Counted from the stretch's first letter, positions 53,157 through 64,000 are shown. The stretch: 64,000 nt of DNA from Reticulitermes speratus (GCA_021186555.1 JAJKFL010000042.1:42569980-42633979); one strand, 5' to 3'. Notes: generated by a model from the letters alone, not told the origin. Made by a program: numbers and translations.

Positions 53157-53592
53157 GTACGTGTGATCTTGACAGGTTGTTTTGACCTGCTCGTCGCTAG
53201 GGGACCGTTTGACAGGCGGCCGAATGTGTGCGGGCTATGTATGTTTAAATCCAAAATGTAGATTTACTTTACATCTTTATTACAAGATTCAAAACAGTGG
53301 TAATTCAGTGTACCACAACCTTTTGTTGATCAAACAAATTGCTTTGTTTTAGAACTTAGCTACGTGTTTCGGTGGTTTTGTAAAAAAAAATGTAGAGGAA
53401 AATAGTACGAAGAAGTATATTCTTTGTAAAAAGGGGCTTTGAGATCTCAATCCTTGCAATAGTTTTTTTATGAAAGTATTGTTTTTGGAATACTCAGAGT
53501 ATAAAAGTAATGTGTTTTGATCTTGTGTTGGAAACGCAGCGGTATATGTCATGTTAAGATTGTGTTGTTGCATGTATTGTCTTCTGCTCATT

Positions 53593-53616
53593 ACTAGTAG
53601 TAGTAGTAGTAGTAGT
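53593..53616. repeat. (AGT)n microsatellite
   Basis: Eight tagtag-type units. Confidence 0.85.
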
Positions 53617-53744
53617 ATTATACAATTTTGAATTTTTGAGAACGGTGCGGTACTGTGTATGAAGTTATTACTCGTAAACAAATATGGAACGTAATATATT
53701 TGGGATATATCGCAAATGACAAGTAAATATTGGCGTCACCAAGG

Positions 53745-53762
53745 CCCCCCCCCCCCCCCCCC
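53745..53762. repeat. Poly-C tract
   Basis: About 18 C in a row. Confidence 0.85.
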
Positions 53763-54659
53763 AGAAAATTTTAAGTTGTGGTATTAACGTTTGGTGTATT
53801 GCCATCTTCCTTTTCCAGGGTTTTAAAATTTTGGTATGTTTCCACACATCCGTGGGGCGGAGCAGATATCCAGCCTTCAGTTCCCCCCTTCCGGTGCCGA
53901 TGCATTTGAAGGCATGCGTCCAAGACCCAAATTCAGCCGTATTTCTTGGAGGTAATATGTGAAGTTTGAGCCCTGCTTTCGCGAAATTTTCGCTATTACG
54001 TGAACACTCCCGGTACTTTTTTTCCTTGCCCAAATCGAATAAACCCTGAAGATCTTACATCATCAGGCACTTGCCAACAATATTGTCTGTTTTGCAAATT
54101 AGGCCTTTTGATTCTGTTAGTTGGTTCTTGTCACTTCCTTTCTTCCGAAATTGAACCCTGGACGTGTGTTCCTTTGTGAAACGTCTACAGCAAAAAATAG
54201 CACCAGTAATATATACTGTGATCACTACGGATGCCTGGCCATTCCACAACCCTTAACAGTTACCCTATAATTCGTGGTCATTGTTTCCACCCGCTGTCCC
54301 CAATGTCAGTAGCCCCTTGAAGTACATACGCAGTATCTTGAACATTTCTCGGCACTGAAGACGTCCCCTTTGCAGGCTGGAGTTAACCGTATAAAAAGTG
54401 TTAAAAAATTTATTGTACTGGAGGCTAGGAATGAAATCTGATTACATTGTTTATTCTTTTTTTTCTGTCTCTTCGACCTTGGAAACAGAGGTTTCCGGAA
54501 CCCGACTGACCGGGTAGAGCCCCGGGTTATTGCTAGCCTGATAATTAGAAGCGTAGAGAAGTTGGAGATTGCTGGTGGGACATTCCTGCATTCATGAAGA
54601 GCTTTAGTTGGCTGCTGGAGATTCATGGCTTCTTTATCAGGTTTCAGATACTTTGTGCG

Positions 54660-54770
54660 TAGACTTTGATGTTAGTCCTCTGGAACGTGACGCCTTGTAG
54701 TTTAGATTTGATCGGCGCGATGTTTCGGAGGAACCTGCTGCCTCTGTCTTTAGGGCATCTACCCCGACTG
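54660..54770 (-). repeat. Dispersed repeat, reverse copy of the GAAAC family
   Basis: On the minus strand: gaggcagcaggttcctccgaaacatc followed by aaggcgtcacgttcc, close to 60640-60710. Confidence 0.45.
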
Positions 54771-54899
54771 TGTAGGCAGGAATTTTCTCCAGTACCTATC
54801 ACCAAAAGTACACGGGTTCACATCCCGGAAGACTTATTGTCAAGTCTGCTTTTTTCGCGTCTTATAAAATTGTTTTCGAAGTCGCTGATTCATTTTTTG

Positions 54900-55150
54900 G
54901 TAAGCATCCTTATTTATCGGCCAAAGAGCCGGGGTAACTTTGTACTGTCTTCTGGTTCTAAGACTGGTGTTACGTTCAAGCCCGGGGGAGATAATTTTCT
55001 CCTTCGCTACCTCGTCCAGATAGGCTCTGGGACTCACCCAGTCTCCTACCCGGTGAGAACCGGGATGCAGCTGACGGACAGTGAAGTCGGCCACTCGTCC
55101 CCATATAATGCTGAGGTCAAGAATGCGTGGAGCCAGGGACATTTTTAATT
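54900..55150 (+). repeat. Diverged SINE A-like copy
   Basis: Blocks 'cgttcaagcccgggggagataattttc', 'gggactcacccagtctcctac' and 'ggccactcgtcc' follow the order of SINE A, but many bases differ. Confidence 0.45.
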
Positions 55151-55159
55151 TTCCTTTAC

Positions 55160-56330
55160 CAGTACGGAAGCTGATTCCCTGATACATAACTTTAGCAGAT
55201 TTCCTGTTGTGAAGTCAGCACCGCGTCGCGCAATTCCAGTGAACAAGCGACTTAGTGGATTGGCTGCTGATTGCCAGGCGGTGGAAAGCGAAGCATAATT
55301 TACTTCAGATATGTCATCGTGGTTTTAGTTTTCGAAATGAGTCGGATATAATGCCGAGTCGGGTTGTTGCAGTAGTTTATACTGTCCTGTGGAGACTGCA
55401 GTTGGTATGGGAGAAACAAGATGCGAGAGAGTGAAGGTGCGTGTCAGTTTCCAGTAATAATACGGACAGTCACGGATAAAATTGTGCCATACCGTGGATA
55501 TCAGAAATTTAAATTGTATGAGAGAGATTTAGACGGGGAATATTAGATAATTGTTTTTAAGTACTGAATGTGGAAGATTGATGGGAGAAGGAGGGTGTCA
55601 TTGTGTTATATTATTTTGTACTGATAAACTTAAGTATGCAGAACACGTGTAACTATTGATATAAGTAGGGTAATAAGGTTGAATTTTTGTAGATTTATGC
55701 ACCTGTGAAGGAGGTGTGAAATAATGTATTTAATTTTGGGATAAAGCAGACAATCTGTTGAATTAATTAGGTGAATGGGTTTTTTTTCGAGCAGGTTAAT
55801 AGTACAGAATTCATATACGAAACTACTGTTAAAAGTTACAGAAAAGATGAAACGTGAGGAAATGATTATTGCGTAATATTTAAAACGATATTTGGTTTAT
55901 ATGGCTTGGAAGGAGTTTTACAGGTGTTAGATTGAGGTACATGATGAATAAAAATAGTGTATTATTTGTAGATCTAGACATAAAGGCTGTGAACGACTAA
56001 GAACCCTGTGTTAAGCACATACAGCCTTCTGAAAATTTGACTCAACTAATAAATATTTGATTTGGTTTTACTATTCAGCTTTGGAGGTCAGCATGAAAAG
56101 TTGTTGACTCACCGGACAGCAATTCAGCAACGTAATTCTATTCTGTCAGCTGTGTTTAAATTAATCTGCGTTATCAGCTCGCTTTACACATGTGCACTGT
56201 GTTAATTGAAAATGAAATTTTGTAGTAGTCATTGCTAAGCAGCTCTGAAGTTGCGAGTGTAAGTTTGTGCTTTAAGTGGACAAGGCTGAATTTCAGGATT
56301 TTTAGCCGTTATTTCGTTCCCCTGGTTCAT
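55160..56330. other. Intergenic, nothing recognised
   Basis: No gene or repeat limit supported. Confidence 0.35.
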
Positions 56331-56374
56331 TTTTAGTGAAGATTCCGTTCGTCTGGGATATGACGCTAAGCAAT

Positions 56375-56580
56375 GTGCTGTCAGATTCCGACGTTTCGCC
56401 CAAGTTTAGTATCCTCATCTTGCAAGGGTCGATAGGTCCGGACCTGTTGACACATGAAGGTGACGACACTACGTTGTCTCGAAACGTCGGGATCCGATGG
56501 CCCGTTGCGCATCGTCGTATTCCAGAACAACGTAATCCTCGTATTCACCTTTGCCGAAACGTCAGATCTCGAATTTTAAT
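56375..56580. repeat. Repeat with flanking GACGTTTCG / CGAAACGTC blocks
   Basis: gacgtttcgcc near 56389 and cgaaacgtcgg near 56482 and cgaaacgtcaga near 56555 form nested inverted blocks, related to the hairpin at 10916-11036. Confidence 0.4.
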
Positions 56581-56732
56581 GAACTTCTGTACTAGTCATT
56601 CACCATTATAATAATCATATCGAACTTAAATAACAAACAAAATAGAAATGATGTGTTTTCGCTGTAAATAAATCTAGGTTAAAAGAATAAATTACTGTCA
56701 ATACAACTATATTATGTGTAGTATTTATTGTT

Positions 56733-56775
56733 GCAACATGTTTCGACCGCAGTGGGTCATCTACAGGCTAAAAAT
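56733..56775 (-). ncRNA. Hammerhead-like remnant
   Basis: On the minus strand: CTGTAGA (A6 changed), T, helix II GACC/GGTC, GAAACATGT. It lies just 3' of the open frame below. Confidence 0.3.
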
Positions 56776-56836
56776 TATTTAAGAAACACGTAGAAGTTTA
56801 TATAAAATTGCACTGTAATTATTTAGATTTCAATTG

Positions 56837-57397
56837 TTACAGTTTATTAAGATACATGTTGTTATTTTCTAATATATTAGTTAAAATGTCATTTAAAATT
56901 AACATTATAAAACTCTTGGATTTTTGTAGCGTCCTAATGTGGTAGGCTGGGGTTCTTGAATGTGTTTTTGTGTATTGTTTTTTTGGTGATTGGCCAAATA
57001 ATGTATCCCTTTTTTTATGGAAGAGATTGCAAGATGTTAATTTCAAGCTGGTGTTGGCCTTCGTGCGTGTTGCGTGCGAAAGGTGTAGCTGCAATGTGAA
57101 AATTTGCCTCCTGACTGTAACAGGGGGGTGGGCTTGCTCTAACGCATTTGATCGTCTTGGCCCAGGTTCTTGACGAGTTGAGGCTATGGACTTGCTGTTG
57201 GTGGGAGGAGGCTTCCGTCTGACAAATTTGTCTGTCAGAAAGAAAACTTTTGGTTGGATGGCAGTCTGGGGACTAAACGCTCGGAAGTCTGTAATCGCTT
57301 GGCCAAAGGCCTCCGTGATTGAGAAGAGGTCACTTTTGTTGGAGGCGTCTATGAGGTTGGGGAAGCGGGTCGTGCCATTTATTAAGTAATTATACAA
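56837..57397 (-). CDS. Unassigned open frame, 186 codons
   Basis: The frame runs ATG to stop on the minus strand, beginning MYNYLINGTTRFPNLIDASN with an internal basic stretch (FVRRKPPPTN, CNLFHKKRD). I recognise no domain. It ends about 60 bp before the hammerhead-like remnant, so it may be a piece of a Penelope-like or other retroelement. Composition (AT-rich end, no codon pattern) also allows chance. Confidence 0.25.
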   Translation of the reverse strand: MYNYLINGTTRFPNLIDASNKSDLFSITEAFGQAITDFRAFSPQTAIQPKVFFLTDKFVRRKPPPTNSKSIASTRQEPGPRRSNALEQAHPPVTVRRQIFTLQLHLSHATRTKANTSLKLTSCNLFHKKRDTLFGQSPKKQYTKTHSRTPAYHIRTLQKSKSFIMLILNDILTNILENNNMYLNKL

Positions 57398-57399
57398 AT

Positions 57400-58900
57400 A
57401 GAATCAAAGAATTGTAGCTGTGTTCCGAAAAATATAATGGAAAAATGTCTCGATATTTACGCTATGGACTTCTCTCCGTCAGGAAGTGACACGGTCCAAG
57501 TAACGTGACCGATTTAAGTCAGGTTTGGTAGGATGGATTTACTCCGAAAGTTTGGTCGCGGTATTTTGATGCTGCCTTTATTTATTTCATTTTCAAGGCC
57601 ACTTTACTCTGATGCTAAATTGAAATGTCACGTGTATCTTGCGGGTCATAGGGCAGATTTGGGTGAGACTAGGCACAAATAATTAACACTGAAGTAGTAT
57701 AATTGTGTGTTTGTGTTTGTGTGTGTGTGGGGGGGGGGGGGGGGAGAGGTAGTATTTTTGTACCATGTTGGCAGTGGTGAGGAATTTCTCTCTAAATGTG
57801 TTAGATATCTACAATAGCCACTAGCAGAAAACTGTTGGATTAGGTTATCTTAGATAATGTAATTGCTGCCTACTGCTAAGTTGATCTGGCGTCAATTAAA
57901 CAGACCTGCATGAGGATGATCTGTAATTAGACCATGCTGTATTTTAAGGCCGAGGAAAGCCATTACAGTACTTCGCTTGCTCCTGTCATGAACTAGATGA
58001 GTCCAGCCCGTGCCTTCCCTATCTTGTTTCTTGAACATCAATTTTAATAATAGCCTCATATCTACACAGTGGTCTTCCAAGTGGCCTCTTTCCTTCAGGT
58101 TTCCTCACCAAAATTCTGTATGTATTTCTGACCAGTACATGTCACATTCTCCGCCCGTTTCATCCTTGATTTTATCACCCTAATAGTGACGAAGAGTGCA
58201 AATATGAAGCCCATCATCTTGTCAATTCCTCTCTCTTAGGCCCAGGTAATTATTACACAGTGTCATGAACACTTGTAGCTGTGAGAGATTCGCTGAATCT
58301 TTGCAGCACGAGGATATTGTTTGCACCATCTATTTCATCAGGTGTTGTTTTACGTGCGATTTAATGCAATGTCTGATTGTACAAAGCATTCTTTTCGACC
58401 TTGTCGCTCACCTTTTTAGCTGGCAAGTTTTTGTCTCCACGTAACAACCATCTGTTTGTTCACAACACATTGCAGCAATAGTTTATTCTTTTCTGTTCGT
58501 TGCTGAGAATGTAATTTGAAGAAAACAGGCTTGCGTGTTTTGAATATACTGGAGCATGATATGTTGAGGCACTTTCTTTTTATTTTAGAAGTCATATTTT
58601 ACTCGTTGCGTCTTGGTGCTGTAATAACCCCTGCTTTTTGTGTGGACCCTGCAGCCAGTTCGAGTTGCAGGTGTACTGCGTGTTAAGGCGAATTTAGATT
58701 GAATGCGATATGATGATTTTTTAATTTATTTTTTTTTGGTTATTGCAGAAATGATGGAACTGTTTGTCTGAAACAAAATAGATGGGTTTCGTAAACAGTT
58801 AAATCGGATTGTTCGCTCTTAAAATTACTTTAATAAGTTTCTCACCTGAAGTTAAATACAGAGAAATGAAAGAAGCAGAGACAGATTAAATTGTACACTG
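57400..58900. other. Intergenic, nothing recognised
   Basis: Contains a (GT)n/poly-G run at 57704-57744 and no other supported feature. Confidence 0.35.
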
Positions 58901-58938
58901 TTATAATGAACACATTTAATGCTGCCTTTAATCTAAAC

Positions 58939-59567
58939 CAGTGCTTTTAAAAGTTTTACGTCTGTGGAACCCTTTTCCAGGCTGAAATATTTCACGGAAC
59001 CCCACCCTTGTTTTTCAGTTAGCACTATAGGCAAAGTAAAAAAAAAAAAAGGAATGTAGACCGCAGGCTCTTTTTTGTTGTTGTTGTTGTAGGCAAATAA
59101 AATAGCAATAAATCTTCACTGCCGGTTTAATCAATCAATAAACCTTACAAATTATTGTGTGTTAATTTCTTAGTGTGACGGATGGGGCTGTGTTGATGAA
59201 CACGTCAGTTTGAAATCTGGTGTACTGGGCGGCAGTTGCAATTCGGTATCTGCCTTAGTGTCCGGCGTATTTCTGTAGTTAGTTTCTGTCATACCGTATC
59301 ACGAAAATCCAGATTCAGAGAGGTAAGTGGCTGAAAACGGTAGCAGTTTTATAATGCTCTGAAGTTCTGCACCTACTGTATTTCTTTCCGAAGTATTCCC
59401 TCTCGCAATGTAAGATACTTGTTTTTAAATATTACCTTATTCATAGTTTAATATCATTATAGAAGTAAGTCGATGAAAATAAGTATGACAAGATATAAAA
59501 TGCCCAAGTTTTTATCAGCGTTCCGCGGAACCCCAGGGTTCCGTGGAACCCACTTTGAAAAACTCCG
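58939..59567. mobile_element. hAT-like element, non-coding, 629 bp
   Basis: atctaaac before and atctaaaa after form an 8-bp target duplication with one mismatch, the length typical of hAT. The ends (cagtgcttttaaaagttt and, read inward, cggagtttttcaaagtgg) match loosely. Both carry subterminal ggaaccc motifs. Confidence 0.55.
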
Positions 59568-59789
59568 ATCTAAAAAAAATGGACCCCAAACTCCGAGCGT
59601 GAGGGCCCTTTTTAGCATCAAAAAAATTTCGCAGACCCCCATATGCTAATAGTTTAACTTTTAAATTTATAAAACGCCGATCTAAAAAAAACGGACCCCA
59701 AACTCCGAGCGTGGGGGCCCCTTTTTAGCATCAGAAAAATTTCGCAGGCCCCTGTATGCTAATAGTTGTAATTTTTAATTGATAAAACA
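59566..59789. repeat. 112-bp tandem dimer
   Basis: Units 59566-59677 and 59678-59789 share cgatctaaaaaaaa, ggaccccaaactccgagcgt, ttttagcatca and atgctaatagtt, with about 85-90 percent identity by eye. Confidence 0.8.
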
Positions 59790-59968
59790 CGTTACGACAA
59801 ATAATTGTGATAAATTCAGTAACCGTTTAAAGGGATTCACATTTTATTAACCACGAAAACAAATAAAGATATTTGAAAAATATTGTATATGTGCCAAATA
59901 TATGCTGTTGTTTAGTCAGTGTAAAGGAGGTATATTTGCAGACCTGCTGGAATAATTCCCCACCCCCT

Positions 59969-60018
59969 ACGTGGGGGGGGGGGGGGGTCCGCGGCACACA
60001 GGTTGGGAACCACTGATG
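59969..60018. repeat. Poly-G and hAT-like end
   Basis: A G-run of about 17 is followed by ggttgggaaccactg, which resembles a hAT terminus (cagtggttcccaacc read inward). The partner end was not found. Confidence 0.4.
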
Positions 60019-60210
60019 TAATCTGTATATACTGTTTCTCATTCTACATTGCAAAGGAAACAGTCCGGTCTGTTATATGTTAGAGAAATAATGGTGCTTA
60101 TGGTGAGAATCGTCCTAAATACGGTAGGTACTTTGTGTGAATAGAATATAGAGTTCCCGAGTGTTACAGTAGGTGGTAAGTATAGTTACCACGGTTCTTT
60201 AAATGGTTAT

Positions 60211-60469
60211 TATTTTTTCATGGTTCGACAGCCATACTGGGATTAGGGTTCATTGTTGAGGTTTCGAGATCACACTCACACCACACTCGGTAGGACCCCT
60301 CTGGACGAGTGATCAGCCCGACGCAGAGACCTCGTACCTGACAACACACAACACTCAAATAGACAGACATCCATGCCCCGGTGGGATTCGAACCCACAAT
60401 CCCAGCAAGCGAGCGGCCGCAGACCCACGCCTTAGACCGCGCGGCCACTGGGATCGGCAAAATGGTTAC
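60211..60469 (-). repeat. SINE B, full length
   Basis: Flanks aaatggttat (60201-60210) and aaatggttac (60470-60479) form the target duplication. Intact B box gtgggttcgaatcccacc on the minus strand. Confidence 0.87.
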
Positions 60470-60631
60470 TATGGTTCATTGTACTTTAATTTTTCCTTAA
60501 TGATCGGGGTCAACTAAATGTAGACTCTGAGTTATTTCATGTTGTACACCAGTGTGGTATGAGCAGATTTTTGTTTAAGACGTCTGCTGCAAGTATGTGA
60601 GGTACAGTATAAGGTTGTAACAGTGATACTC

Positions 60632-60680
60632 TGAAGATAGGAGCAGCAGGTTCCTCCGAAACGTTGGTGTGCATCTTCAA
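60632..60680 (+). ncRNA. Hammerhead-like motif, doubtful
   Basis: CTGAAGA, then T, helix II GGAG/CTCC with a ten-base loop, GAA, ACGTTGGT. The base at the cleavage position is G, which is not accepted by hammerheads, so it is probably inactive. Confidence 0.3.
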
Positions 60681-60743
60681 AACTACACGGCGTTACGTCC
60701 CAGAAGACCTTAACGTGAACTTAAGTATGTAATGTGGTCGTAA

Positions 60744-60826
60744 TATACCGGCTGGTGCCAACGTCGCTTGACATTCGATGTTGAACATGTTGAATGTCAA
60801 GTGACTTTTGCGCCAACCTGTAATAC
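60744..60826. mobile_element. 80-bp hairpin MITE, copy 1
   Basis: Arms ggctggtgcc..cgtcgcttgacattc and gaatgtcaagtgac.ttttgcgccaacc pair imperfectly around atgttgaacat. It shares the gtcNcttgacaNt motif with 62492-62577. Confidence 0.6.
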
Positions 60827-61191
60827 CGACGGACCGCAAGCTGCAGTGGTGATGGGGAGCGATGGAATTTCGTTACAAAACTTTCTTGGTTCTGTGTGGG
60901 TTCTATTACAAACCGAGCAGCAGGACCAACACAGTCTGAATTCTCGTCATTGTCTGTGAATGAAGGTTGGACGCGTAGTTCGGGCATAGTTTCATTTCTA
61001 CTTCCTCGGGGAATATCACTTGCTCATATCTCCGTGGCTTCCTTCCTGTTCACACTCACCCACCCACTCACACACCCACCCCACACACACACATACACTC
61101 ACAGTGCACCGTGTGTGTGGGAAACATGTCAATGATTAGGATATATGGAACTAGACTTTCTTGCCTGAACCGAGGGGTGCCTATGGCGATA

Positions 61192-61480
61192 AGGTAAAGG
61201 TAAAGTTCACCCTAGAACAGGCCATGAAATCCCAGACGGGGAGTAGAGTTATAGCTCTACTCTTTCTTTAACCTCAGCGCTAGATGGGGGTGGGTGGTCA
61301 ACGCCACGCCCTGGCCGCTTTACCCCCGGGAATGACCCGGTACCCACTGTACAGGAGGCTGGGTGGGCCCCAGGGCCGGTCTGGGACGGGTGCTGAAAAT
61401 CTCGCCCCCACCGGGATTCGATCCCCGGACCGTTCAGCTCGTAGCGAGTCGCTAGACCGACTACGCTATCCCGGCCCACT
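61192..61480 (-). repeat. SINE A, full length, minus orientation
   Basis: Flanks tatggcgata (61182-61191) and tatggcggta (61481-61490) form the target duplication. Intact head with B box ggggatcgaatccc on the minus strand. Confidence 0.88.
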
Positions 61481-61779
61481 TATGGCGGTACGTTTTTCAG
61501 TTTGTTAATTTTGGGGGGTTCTTGCGGGGGACTAAAAGAAGGTCTGTTGAATTGAATTTGATTAAATTTCATATTAATAACACGAATAACTGCAGCCAAA
61601 GGCCCCAAGTGTAATTGATCGATCACTGCATGCTCAGCTAACCATTTGCTTTCTTGTTCCTGAAACACAAATCTCATTTTAATGTCTCAGGCGATAGCTC
61701 AGTCGGTATAGTTGCTAGGCTAGGGGCTGACGCCGATTCATTTAAGAATTTTGCTCTTTATTGTGGCCAGCCCACCCAC

Positions 61780-62010
61780 GCCGTGGCGCAGTTGGTTGAG
61801 GCACTGCATTAGAAGCCGGAAGGTTGCGAGTTCGATTCCCTATGTTGTCACTGGAATTTTTCATTGATATAATCCTTCCGGCCGCACTATGGCCCTGTGG
61901 TCGAGTCAGCCTCTAACAGAAATGAGTACCTGGGTAAAGGCGGCTGGTGCGTAGGGCTGAAGACCTTACCACCTTCATGTGCCTAGTGTCTTGAAATCTG
62001 GGATAGCTTT
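61780..62010 (+). repeat. SINE C, tRNA-headed
   Basis: The head gccgtggcgcagttggttga with B-box-like gcgagttcgattccc, then a body with cctctaacagaaatgagtac and accttaccaccttcatgtgc. This body occurs in reverse inside SINE E at 301-769. Confidence 0.78.
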
Positions 62011-62014
62011 ACCT

Positions 62015-62255
62015 TCTTTGCAGGTATAGCTCCACTCATTCTTCACCTCGGCACTAGATGGAGGTGAGTGGTCAGCGTCATGCCTCGGCGGCTTTGCCCC
62101 CGGAAAGAATCGCAGTATCCATTGAATACGAGGGTGGGTGGGCCTCAGAGCCGGTATGGACCTTCTGGAGAAGATAAAGTATCTTGCCCCTTCAGGAATT
62201 CGAACCCCGGATCGTCCAACCCGTAGCTAGTCTTTATACCGAGTACGTTATTTCG
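62015..62255 (-). repeat. SINE D, nearly full length
   Basis: From ggtatagctccactcattc to the head region cccgtagctagtctttatac; B box region aattcgaaccccgg on plus. Confidence 0.78.
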
Positions 62256-62294
62256 GCTTCTGATTGGATGGTTGTAAATGAATTGGAATCAATG

Positions 62295-62460
62295 TGGCAG
62301 GAAATGGTCATTGCCCAATTTAAGAAATTTGCCTAGAGGGACTGAGAAAATCACGTAAACGTTAGAATAGTCGGAGTCTAGGTAGAGATTCAAACCAGTC
62401 AACTTCCGATTACAAATCAGAAGCTTAATCTTATCATATTGTCTTCCAATCGTAGTCTGA
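62295..62460 (-). repeat. SINE H-like, diverged
   Basis: gattcaaaccagtcaacttcc (B-box complement) and aagcttaatcttatcatattg (A-box complement) give a tRNA-like head on the minus strand. Limits are unclear. Confidence 0.4.
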
Positions 62461-62491
62461 TTTACAAAACCTGGACTGTTGAGAAGCCGTT

Positions 62492-62577
62492 TATACAGCG
62501 TGGCGGAGAAGTCACTTGACACTGGAGGCAACATGCTAAACATCGAGTGTCATGGGACTTTTGTACCACGCTGTATA
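62492..62577. mobile_element. 80-bp hairpin MITE, copy 2
   Basis: The outer 12 bp tatacagcgtgg and ccacgctgtata are perfect inverted repeats. The inner gtcacttgacact / gagtgtcatgggac pair imperfectly. Confidence 0.65.
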
Positions 62578-62584
62578 CGAATGT

Positions 62585-63180
62585 ATGTAGCACTGTAAAT
62601 GTTTAATAAGTAGCTGTTTAAGCCTGCAATATGTAAAGTGGTAAATGCTGTGAAAATATCTACAGTTGATACGGAGACAAGTGTGTTCGGGGCTCGACAT
62701 CAGGACACACTGACTGATGGTCGGTCATTCGTGAGGCGAGTTGTGTTCGAACATAGGGAACCCAAGATTCGATACCGGGATGGCTCTCGTGCAACATAAA
62801 ATACTCTGTGGATAGTCTTAATTTAACTTGTCGGAAGTACGCGTATGAATTTTAATGCCTCTCACTATCACTTGTCGGGAAGTTATAGGATCTGACCACA
62901 GAGATTGCGAAGGCTGTCGGATGCAGGATGTGGGTAATTATTAGAAATTGCTGTCTCATTCATTATGATTGTTGTTCTTTATTATTTGCTGCACATCGAG
63001 TCTGCAGGTTACTCCACTACGCTTGTATAATTATTCTTAGTTAAGGCTGGATGCTTGCTAGGTGCCATAATACTTTGAAACTTACCGACGGTATGAACTG
63101 CTGTAACCACTAGTATTCGATAGATTACTTCTTGATCGTAGTGCACAGAGAAGACTTAAGTTGTACTGCACAGCGCCTTG
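62585..63180. other. Intergenic, nothing firm
   Basis: A B-box-like acccaagattcgataccggg near 62760 hints at another decayed SINE. No gene seen. Confidence 0.3.
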
Positions 63181-63183
63181 TCA

Positions 63184-63432
63184 CTATTTTCTGTGGCGCA
63201 ACAGCCAAACTCGGCTTTGGCCGCCTGAATGTTGAGCTATGTAGACCACACACAATCACACACACACACCCGGTAGTACTCCTCTGAACGAGCGAGCACC
63301 TCGTCGGAGAGGCCGCTGCGTACACAACACACAACAAACACAAGAGACGAACATTCATGCCCTAAGCGGCATTCGAACCCGCAATCCCAGCAATCAAGCG
63401 ACCGCAGACCTACGCCTTAGACCGGACGCCTG
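63184..63432 (-). repeat. SINE B, diverged copy
   Basis: Same order as the other copies but with many changes (tggcgcaacagccaaac, attcgaacccgcaatcc). Clearly older than its neighbour at 63461. Confidence 0.75.
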
Positions 63433-63460
63433 TGTCACTTAGAATGCCGAAATTTTAGCC

Positions 63461-63716
63461 TTTTTTTTTTCTTTCCTATGGCTCGACAGCCCTATATGGG
63501 CCTGGGCCTCCTCGTTTCGTCGAGGTTTCATGATCACACACATTTGAGACACACCACAGTCAGTAGGACTCCTCTGGACGAGGGACCAGCTCGTCGCAGA
63601 GACCTCTACCTGACATCACGCAACACTCACAAGAGACAGACATCCATGCCCCCGGTGGGATTCGAACCCACGATCCTAGTAAGCGAGCGGCCGAAGACCC
63701 ACGCCTTAGACCGCAC
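63461..63716 (-). repeat. SINE B, full length, young
   Basis: A perfect 11-bp target duplication aaattttagcc flanks it (63450-63460 and 63717-63727). Poly-T at 63461-63470 is the A tail; the B box is intact. Confidence 0.9.
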
Positions 63717-63739
63717 AAATTTTAGCCTTACCTAATGTA

Positions 63740-63866
63740 AAAAGGTAAAGGCATCCCTGTCCAGGCCACGAAGGCATATAAGGTGAGCACTAGATGGGGT
63801 GGATGATCAGCGCCACGCCTTGGCAACTGTACCCCTGGAAAAGAGCCCCGGGGCCCATTGTTCAAA
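63740..63866 (-). repeat. SINE D, 3' part
   Basis: ggtaaaggcatccctgtcc, cacgaaggcatat and gcgccacgccttgg are the tail half of family D. It is cut before the head by the microsatellite. Confidence 0.7.
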
Positions 63867-63869
63867 CTT

Positions 63870-63902
63870 GAATAATAATATAATAATAATAATAATAATA
63901 TA
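63870..63902. repeat. (AAT)n microsatellite
   Basis: About ten aat units. Confidence 0.85.
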
Positions 63903-64000
63903 TTCGAAGATACACTCATTAACACTTTCAACATATTAACCTGGATTATATTTAACGAATCAGTTCGTACCGCTCAGTAAACCCACTTGATCTTTGTTAT

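Noticed and set aside
54666-55148. 160-codon open frame
   Set aside because: It crosses a dispersed GAAAC-type repeat and a diverged SINE A copy.

Overview
The window reads as nuclear DNA of an arthropod, most likely an insect with a large, repeat-rich genome. The evidence is two multi-exon genes with GT/AG introns of 0.3-4.4 kb, degenerate TTAGG telomere-like repeats, several tRNA-headed SINE families, LINE tails, and pogo-, hAT- and piggyBac-type DNA elements. A hemimetabolous (cockroach/termite-like) source is my guess from the SINE and LINE style. No bacterial, organellar or viral gene, CRISPR array or true tRNA/rRNA gene was seen.

Layout. 1-12 kb: intergenic repeats (SINEs, a pogo-type MITE, LINE 3' ends, hairpin elements carrying hammerhead-ribozyme-like cores, and a 1.3-kb internally deleted pogo-like transposon). 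About 11.7-30.7 kb, plus strand: a CD36-family (scavenger receptor class B) membrane protein gene. Eight exons (14264-30678) give 536 residues with both membrane segments, the six-cysteine ectodomain and a di-leucine tail; only the few N-terminal codons are missing. Its introns hold two piggyBac-type elements, one ending 26 bp before the last exon. 31-38 kb: intergenic DNA with SINEs, a nested SINE-in-pogo-in-LINE insertion and a second LINE fragment. 38.96-46.28 kb, plus strand: a DEAD-box helicase gene that matches DDX28, the mitochondrial ribosome-assembly helicase, with 11 exons and 502 to about 533 residues. 46.3-64 kb: no gene recognised; SINEs become very dense, with hAT, piggyBac-MITE and hairpin elements.

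The two genes lie in tandem but show no functional link: one product should sit in the endosomal or plasma membrane, the other in mitochondria. CpG is scarce through both gene bodies (about 12.2-34 and 38-47.3 kb) and commoner outside, as expected for insect gene-body methylation, which helps to place the missing gene starts.

The most unusual signal is a dispersed set of inverted-repeat (fold-back) elements. They share a hammerhead-like core (CTGANGA, stem, GAAAC), a GTGCAT-N-GTTGG box and a flanking ATGCACGGT box. Two have nearly perfect arms of 184 and 115 bp, so hammerheads face outward from both arms. Penelope-like elements are known to carry hammerheads; whether this fold-back form is described I cannot say from here.
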